From positions 1 to 64,000 of the forward strand of contig NZ_VDET01000037.1 of the NCBI RefSeq assembly GCF_006381105.1: a stretch of 64,000 bases of DNA. The letters run 5' to 3'. Made by a program: the position numbers and the translations under genes. Each line of letters begins with the position of its first letter. Position 1 is the stretch's first letter. The notes under the pieces are model-generated. The model had not been told where the DNA came from. It ran no database searches and saw nothing but the letters and a program-made list of their open reading frames with translations. Positions 60,039-64,000 of the stretch are shown here, piece after piece. The stretch is from Flavicella sediminum. Lineage in GTDB: Bacteria; Bacteroidota; Bacteroidia; Flavobacteriales; Flavobacteriaceae.

Positions 60039-61253
60039 ATGTTTTTAGAAGGAAATGCACATCTAACATATTGCACTAATATTCATCCCGGAGAATCTTG
60101 GGAGGAAGTGTTTGATAGTTTGAAAAAATATACCGTAGAAATAAAGGAACAATTGCAAGGAGATAAGCCTTTTGGTATCGGATTGCGATTGTCTCGGAGA
60201 AGTGCTGCTACTTTATTACGAAAAAATAGATTGGAAGATTTTAAGCAATGGTTGCACGATCATAATTTGTATGTGTTTACCATGAATGGTTTTCCTTATG
60301 GCGATTTTCATGATGCTGTAATTAAAGACAAGGTTCATTTGCCAGATTGGACAAGTGTTGAGCGAGTGTCATATACACAAGATTTATTTAAAATTCTCTC
60401 GTTTTTGTTGCCTGACGCTATGGAAGGTGGGATTTCTACATCGCCTTTGTCCTATAGATTATGGTTTAAAAATAAGGAAGAAGAAATAGAAAATGTGAAA
60501 AAAAAATGTACCTCTTCTTTAATGAAAATTGTGGTGCAGTTATTTGAAATAGAAAAGGAAACGGGGAAACATTTACATCTAGATTTGGAACCAGAGCCCG
60601 ATGGATTTTTGGAAAATACTGAAGACATAATTCGATTTTTTGAGGATTATTTGTTCCATGAAGGCGTAGAGGAGTTGATGGATCCTTTGAAATGTTCTAA
60701 AGCAAAAGCAAAAGCGTATATTTTACGATATATTCAAGTGTGTTACGATGTTTGTCATTTTTCTTTGGCTTACGAAAGTACCAAGTATACCGTTGATGAA
60801 TTGAATCGATATGGAATTAAAATTGGTAAAATTCAAATTAGTGCAGCTTTAAAATGTGTGTATACATCTGAAGAAGTATTGAAAGAACAGCAAGCTTGTT
60901 TGCTCCAGTTTGATGAACCTAATTATTTACATCAAGCTATTCTAAAACGAGAATCAGGAGAATTAAGTCATTATTCAGATTTGTCAGAAGGAGTAGAAGC
61001 AATGGAAGATTATGATTTTAAGGAAATAAGAACCCATTTTCATGTACCCGTATTTATTGAAGATTATCAAGTGTTACAGTCTACACAAGATGCCATAATT
61101 GAAGCGTTGACGTTTTGGAAGGAAAATAAATATAGCAATCATTTAGAAGTGGAAACCTATACTTGGACTATTTTACCAAAAGAGTTACAGACTGATTTAA
61201 CAAGTTCTGTGGTTAGAGAATTGGATTGGGTGCTTCAACAAATAAATGCTTAG
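60039..61253 (+). CDS. eboE: Metabolite traffic protein EboE
   Basis: The 404-residue xylose-isomerase-like TIM-barrel protein shows conserved features from the ebo family: HLTYCTNIHPGESWEEVFDSLKKY at the N-terminus, GIGLRLSRRSAATLL, FTMNGFPYGDFH, LDLEPEPDGFLENTEDIIRFFEDYL, and QVCYDVCHFSLAYE for metal binding. EboE is implicated in metabolite movement to the periplasm; its catalytic activity is not proven. It is 12 bp before the eboF ATG. Confidence 0.93.
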   Translation: MFLEGNAHLTYCTNIHPGESWEEVFDSLKKYTVEIKEQLQGDKPFGIGLRLSRRSAATLLRKNRLEDFKQWLHDHNLYVFTMNGFPYGDFHDAVIKDKVHLPDWTSVERVSYTQDLFKILSFLLPDAMEGGISTSPLSYRLWFKNKEEEIENVKKKCTSSLMKIVVQLFEIEKETGKHLHLDLEPEPDGFLENTEDIIRFFEDYLFHEGVEELMDPLKCSKAKAKAYILRYIQVCYDVCHFSLAYESTKYTVDELNRYGIKIGKIQISAALKCVYTSEEVLKEQQACLLQFDEPNYLHQAILKRESGELSHYSDLSEGVEAMEDYDFKEIRTHFHVPVFIEDYQVLQSTQDAIIEALTFWKENKYSNHLEVETYTWTILPKELQTDLTSSVVRELDWVLQQINA

Positions 61254-61265
61254 GTATTGAAGAAT

Positions 61266-62633
61266 ATGAAACAAACAGTAGTAATCAATGTGGTTGGACT
61301 TTCGAGTTCGTTGTTGAAAGATAAAAGTCTTTTTGTGACTAAGTGGATCGCTAAAAATCAACTATCCAAAATAAAACCGATGTTGCCAGCGGTTACCTGT
61401 TCGGTTCAGTCCACCTATTTAACAGGAAAATGGCCATCGGAACATGGAATTGTTTCTAATGGTTGGTATTTTCGTGAGGAAGATGAAGTCAAATTATGGC
61501 GGCAGTCGAATAATTTGGTACAGGCTCCAAAAATTTGGGACATCGCTAAAAAAAAGAATTCAGAATTTACCTGTTCTAATATGTTTTGGTGGTACAATAT
61601 GTACTCAAATGCCGATTTCAATGTAACACCTAGGCCGCAATACAGAGCAGATGGACAGAAGAAACCTGATTGTTATTCAAAGCCTGCCGATTTACGAGAT
61701 CGACTTCAAGAGCAATTGGGGACATTTCCTTTGTTTAATTTTTGGGGACCAAACACAAGTATAAAATCTACAAAATGGATTGCAGAAGCTTCTATGTTAG
61801 TGCATACTTGGCATGAACCTACCTTGCAATTGATTTATTTACCTCATTTAGATTATGTACTTCAGAAAACAACAAATAAAAAAAGCATTGACAAAGATGT
61901 AAAAGAATTGGATAAGGTTTTCCAAGAGTTGATTGAGTTTTACGAGTCAAAAGGAGTAACACCAATAGTGCTTTCTGAATATGGAATCAATCCTGTAAAA
62001 GAGCCTTTCCATATCAATAGATTGCTTAGAGAAAAAGGGTTTTTAAACATCAGAATAGAAAATGGACTGGAGGTGCTTGACTATGGTGAGTGCACAGCAT
62101 TTGCTATGGCGGATCATCAAATAGCACATGTTTATATACAGGATAAAACTCGGATTTCTGAAGTAAAACAACTTTTAAAGGGCTGCCCTCATATAGATTT
62201 AGTTTTAGATGCTGAAGGAAAAAAAGCACATCATTTAAACCATGAACGTTCTGGAGATTTAGTAGTACTAGCAAAGCCTGATTTTTGGTTTACCTATTAT
62301 TATTGGTTGAATGATGCTGTAGCTCCTGATTTTGCAAGGATGGTAGATATTCATAAAAAACCAGGCTACGATCCTGTAGAATTATTTACAGATCCGAAGA
62401 AAAAAATGATGATGGCTCGAATTGCATTGAAATTGATCAAAAAGAAATTAGGCTTTCGAACTTTATTAAATATAATTCCCTTAGATGCTACTTTGGTGCA
62501 AGGCTCTCACGGAACCATAAATTCAGGCAGTGAGTACCATCCTATTCTGGTACAAAAAACAGGGAATAAAGTGAAGGAAGTCTTTGAACCGATTGCTATT
62601 TGTGATCTAATACTGGATACAATTTTTAAATAA
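61266..62633 (+). CDS. eboF: Alkaline-phosphatase-superfamily nucleotide pyrophosphatase-like protein EboF
   Basis: The 455-residue protein of the type I phosphodiesterase/nucleotide pyrophosphatase family has MLPAVTCSVQSTYLTGKWPSEHGIVSNGWYFRE at about 42-75 with the Thr nucleophile, the metal-binding SEYGINPV, and HLNHERSGDLVVLAKPDFWFTYYYW with HGTINSG near the C-terminus. No signal peptide is seen. The frame opens at TTG 61257, but the ATG at 61266 is preferred. It is the last ebo gene and converges with an AraC gene. Confidence 0.9.
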   Translation: MKQTVVINVVGLSSSLLKDKSLFVTKWIAKNQLSKIKPMLPAVTCSVQSTYLTGKWPSEHGIVSNGWYFREEDEVKLWRQSNNLVQAPKIWDIAKKKNSEFTCSNMFWWYNMYSNADFNVTPRPQYRADGQKKPDCYSKPADLRDRLQEQLGTFPLFNFWGPNTSIKSTKWIAEASMLVHTWHEPTLQLIYLPHLDYVLQKTTNKKSIDKDVKELDKVFQELIEFYESKGVTPIVLSEYGINPVKEPFHINRLLREKGFLNIRIENGLEVLDYGECTAFAMADHQIAHVYIQDKTRISEVKQLLKGCPHIDLVLDAEGKKAHHLNHERSGDLVVLAKPDFWFTYYYWLNDAVAPDFARMVDIHKKPGYDPVELFTDPKKKMMMARIALKLIKKKLGFRTLLNIIPLDATLVQGSHGTINSGSEYHPILVQKTGNKVKEVFEPIAICDLILDTIFK

Positions 62634-62642
62634 GGAGTTAAG

Positions 62643-63722
62643 CTAAGAGTTTACCAAACATTTTATTCGGTATTCATTCGGAGCACATTTTTCGTATTTT
62701 TTAAAAACTGTAGAATAGTATTGACTTGTAGCAAAACCACAAGTGTATGCAATTTCCGCAATGGTGTAATCAGGATGTTTTAACAAGGCGATCTTAGAAG
62801 CTTCTAGACGTTTTAAAGTCAGGTATTTCATGGGGGTTAAATTGGTCAATTGTTTGCAATGATGTGTAAAACGGGTCATGCCTACGCCAGCAGATTTTGC
62901 CATTTTTTCAATAGTCCAATTATCAGAGATTGATTTTTCTAATTCATTTAAAAACAAGCGAACACTTCTAGAACTGTCTGTTAAAGTTTCGTTTAACTCA
63001 ATATCTTTTGTATCTAAAAGGTCTAGCAAGAGTATCAATAAATAATTGACAAGGAGTCTAATTCTTGAAGCATTGCTGCCATTTTCATCCTCATTAATCG
63101 CTTTGTTTATTCTTGCAAAACAATTGCGTACTCGTTGGTCTGTTTTCCAAATAGACTTTTCATTGTGTCTTAAAATAGTGGTCAACCTGTCTAAATCTTG
63201 ATTGGTTAAGGTGATCCATTCAGGCCAAACCCATTCTTGGTGGGGTCTTCTGACACCCAAATCGATAATAACCCAATAAAATTTCCCCATGCCAACATAG
63301 GGATTTCCAACTTTGTGCGCTTCCCAAGGTCGTGTAACGGTAAGATGATCAGGTGTTAATATAGTTTCGTTTCCTTCCTGTGCATAAGGCATGGTACCAG
63401 ATTCTAAAAAATGAAATTCGATACCCTCATTGCGATGCCAGTCCAAACCCCAATCTTGTGGCTCATTGGCGTCCCAATAACCAATACTATTTAATCCAAG
63501 TGTATTGTCATCCAACCTATCTCCAGGATAAGTATGTCTGGCAAGTGCTTTGAACTTTATTTTTTTTCTTTCAAAAGCATCAATAAGTGGAACACAGGTA
63601 TCTGCATGATAAACGATACCATCGGCTTCATAAGGCTGTATTTTCTGTTTATTTTTTATCACTGAAGTAATTTGAACAAGTTCGCCTTGCAAATTAATTA
63701 ATTTGGTTGAGATATTTTGCAT
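62643..63722 (-). CDS. AraC family transcriptional regulator with cupin domain
   Basis: The 359-residue regulator has an N-terminal AraC-binding/cupin region (IEFHFLESGTMPYAQEGNETILTPDHLTVTRPWEAH) and a C-terminal double helix-turn-helix (about 265-355, WTIEKMAKSAGVGMTRFTHHCKQLTNLTPMKYLTLKRLEASK, YTIAEIAYTCGFATSQYYSTVFKKYEKCAPNEYR). The frame begins with TTG at 63731, but the ATG at 63722 is preferred. It is divergent from a GMC oxidoreductase gene and probably senses a sugar to control it. Confidence 0.9.
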   Translation of the reverse strand: MQNISTKLINLQGELVQITSVIKNKQKIQPYEADGIVYHADTCVPLIDAFERKKIKFKALARHTYPGDRLDDNTLGLNSIGYWDANEPQDWGLDWHRNEGIEFHFLESGTMPYAQEGNETILTPDHLTVTRPWEAHKVGNPYVGMGKFYWVIIDLGVRRPHQEWVWPEWITLTNQDLDRLTTILRHNEKSIWKTDQRVRNCFARINKAINEDENGSNASRIRLLVNYLLILLLDLLDTKDIELNETLTDSSRSVRLFLNELEKSISDNWTIEKMAKSAGVGMTRFTHHCKQLTNLTPMKYLTLKRLEASKIALLKHPDYTIAEIAYTCGFATSQYYSTVFKKYEKCAPNEYRIKCLVNS

Positions 63723-63770
63723 GGAAGTCAATTATTTAGAAAGTCTTTTAAGATTGTGCTAATTCATGTA

Positions 63771-63791
63771 ATTTAGATACCTAAACTAAAT
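63771..63791. promoter_or_regulatory. Inverted repeat ATTTAG-N9-CTAAAT between AraC and GMC genes
   Basis: ATTTAG at 63771-63776 and CTAAAT at 63786-63791 form a 6-bp inverted repeat with a 9-bp spacer in the 79-bp divergent region. It may be an operator. The half-site resembles the iron-box core but the spacing differs. Confidence 0.35.
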
Positions 63792-63801
63792 AAAACCAAT
63801 C

Positions 63802-64000
63802 ATGAACACCCATATAACAGCTAGTTACGATGCAATTGTAGTCGGTACAGGTATTTCTGGAGGTTGGGCAGCCAAGGAACTTTGTGAGAACGGACTGAAA
63901 ACTCTTGTTTTAGAAAGAGGAAGAGATGTAAAGCATATCCAAGATTATCCAACCATGCATCACGATCCTTGGGATTTTAAATTCCGTGGAAAAATGAAGG
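63802..64000 (+). CDS. GMC family oxidoreductase (3' end outside window)
   Basis: Only the first 66 codons are visible. The N-terminus has the FAD-binding motif DAIVVGTGISGGWAAKELCENGLKTLVLERG (GTGISGG), followed by VKHIQDYPTMHHDPWDF. This matches the GMC subunit of Bacteroidota sugar dehydrogenases, which oxidise a sugar hydroxyl to a keto group in the periplasm. Neighbours with Gfo/Idh/MocA, TIM-barrel and MFS genes suggest a 3-keto-sugar route. Confidence 0.85.
   Translation, partial: MNTHITASYDAIVVGTGISGGWAAKELCENGLKTLVLERGRDVKHIQDYPTMHHDPWDFKFRGKMK

Noticed and set aside
63733-63791. Further iron-box copy at the AraC-GMC intergenic region
   Set aside because: It has TTATTTAG-like halves, but the spacing and second half differ. 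I list it only as an unrelated inverted repeat.
1-64000. Prophage, insertion sequence or CRISPR array
   Set aside because: No transposase, integrase, phage structural gene, or regularly spaced repeat array was seen on either strand.

Overview
ORGANISM. The window is AT-rich chromosomal DNA from a member of the Bacteroidota, most likely a pigmented aerobic Flavobacteriaceae. The signs are a type IX secretion (T9SS) C-terminal tail on the first protein, CarboxypepD-reg-like TonB receptors, the rpmB-rpmG-DUF4295 trio, Bacteroidota promoters of the TTG/TAnnTTTG type, a flavobacterial zeaxanthin cluster, a near absence of Shine-Dalgarno sequences, and hairpin terminators between operons. I saw no rRNA, tRNA, insertion sequence or CRISPR array. 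LAYOUT. 1-10.7 kb: the end of a secreted repeat protein, then a mostly minus-strand housekeeping block (TIGR02757 protein, MiaE, a SulP/universal-stress-protein pair, dnaX, an RluA-type pseudouridine synthase, RlmF, an esterase). dnaX is split by an A11 tract into a gamma-length frame and a -1-frame tau tail. 10.7-23.9 kb: plus-strand housekeeping genes (ABC-F protein, CinA, L28/L33/DUF4295, FtsY), an RND efflux operon with its TolC partner, YchJ, a cold-shock-domain protein and PyrD. 24-33.3 kb: an iron/siderophore acquisition cluster (AraC regulator, TonB receptor, DUF4374 lipoprotein, ankyrin protein, DUF2271 protein, PepSY-flavodoxin-reductase fusion). It resembles the Bacteroides Xus system and is bracketed by two diverged copies of one short sequence. 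33.5-34.4 kb: HMG-CoA lyase. 34.5-41.8 kb: a second iron cluster (DUF4856, imelysin, TonB receptor, haem-binding domain protein), a sterol-desaturase-family protein, and ferritin with a translationally coupled Cys/Lys-rich micro-protein. 41.9-47.3 kb: a CarH-like MerR-B12 regulator and the crtI-crtB-unknown-crtZ-crtY-SRPBCC carotenoid operon. 47.3-50.8 kb: a His-rich protein pair, ArgE, a DbpA-like helicase and a VF530 protein. 51-64 kb: sugar catabolism genes (two TIM-barrel proteins, Gfo/Idh/MocA, MFS) flanking a complete eboABCDEF cluster, followed by an AraC regulator divergent from a truncated GMC oxidoreductase. HOW THE PARTS FIT. Both iron clusters and the ferritin share a 23-bp operator-like element, TTATTT-N11-AAATAA, placed differently relative to the promoter at each gene, so one iron-responsive regulator may control uptake and storage. 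The crt operon encodes the steps from GGPP to zeaxanthin (GGPP synthase is not in the window). Its regulator keeps the B12-binding residues of light-sensing CarH, so pigment synthesis may be light-induced. The ebo genes form a membrane-linked system that, in other bacteria, exports a small molecule to the periplasm; its cargo here is unknown.
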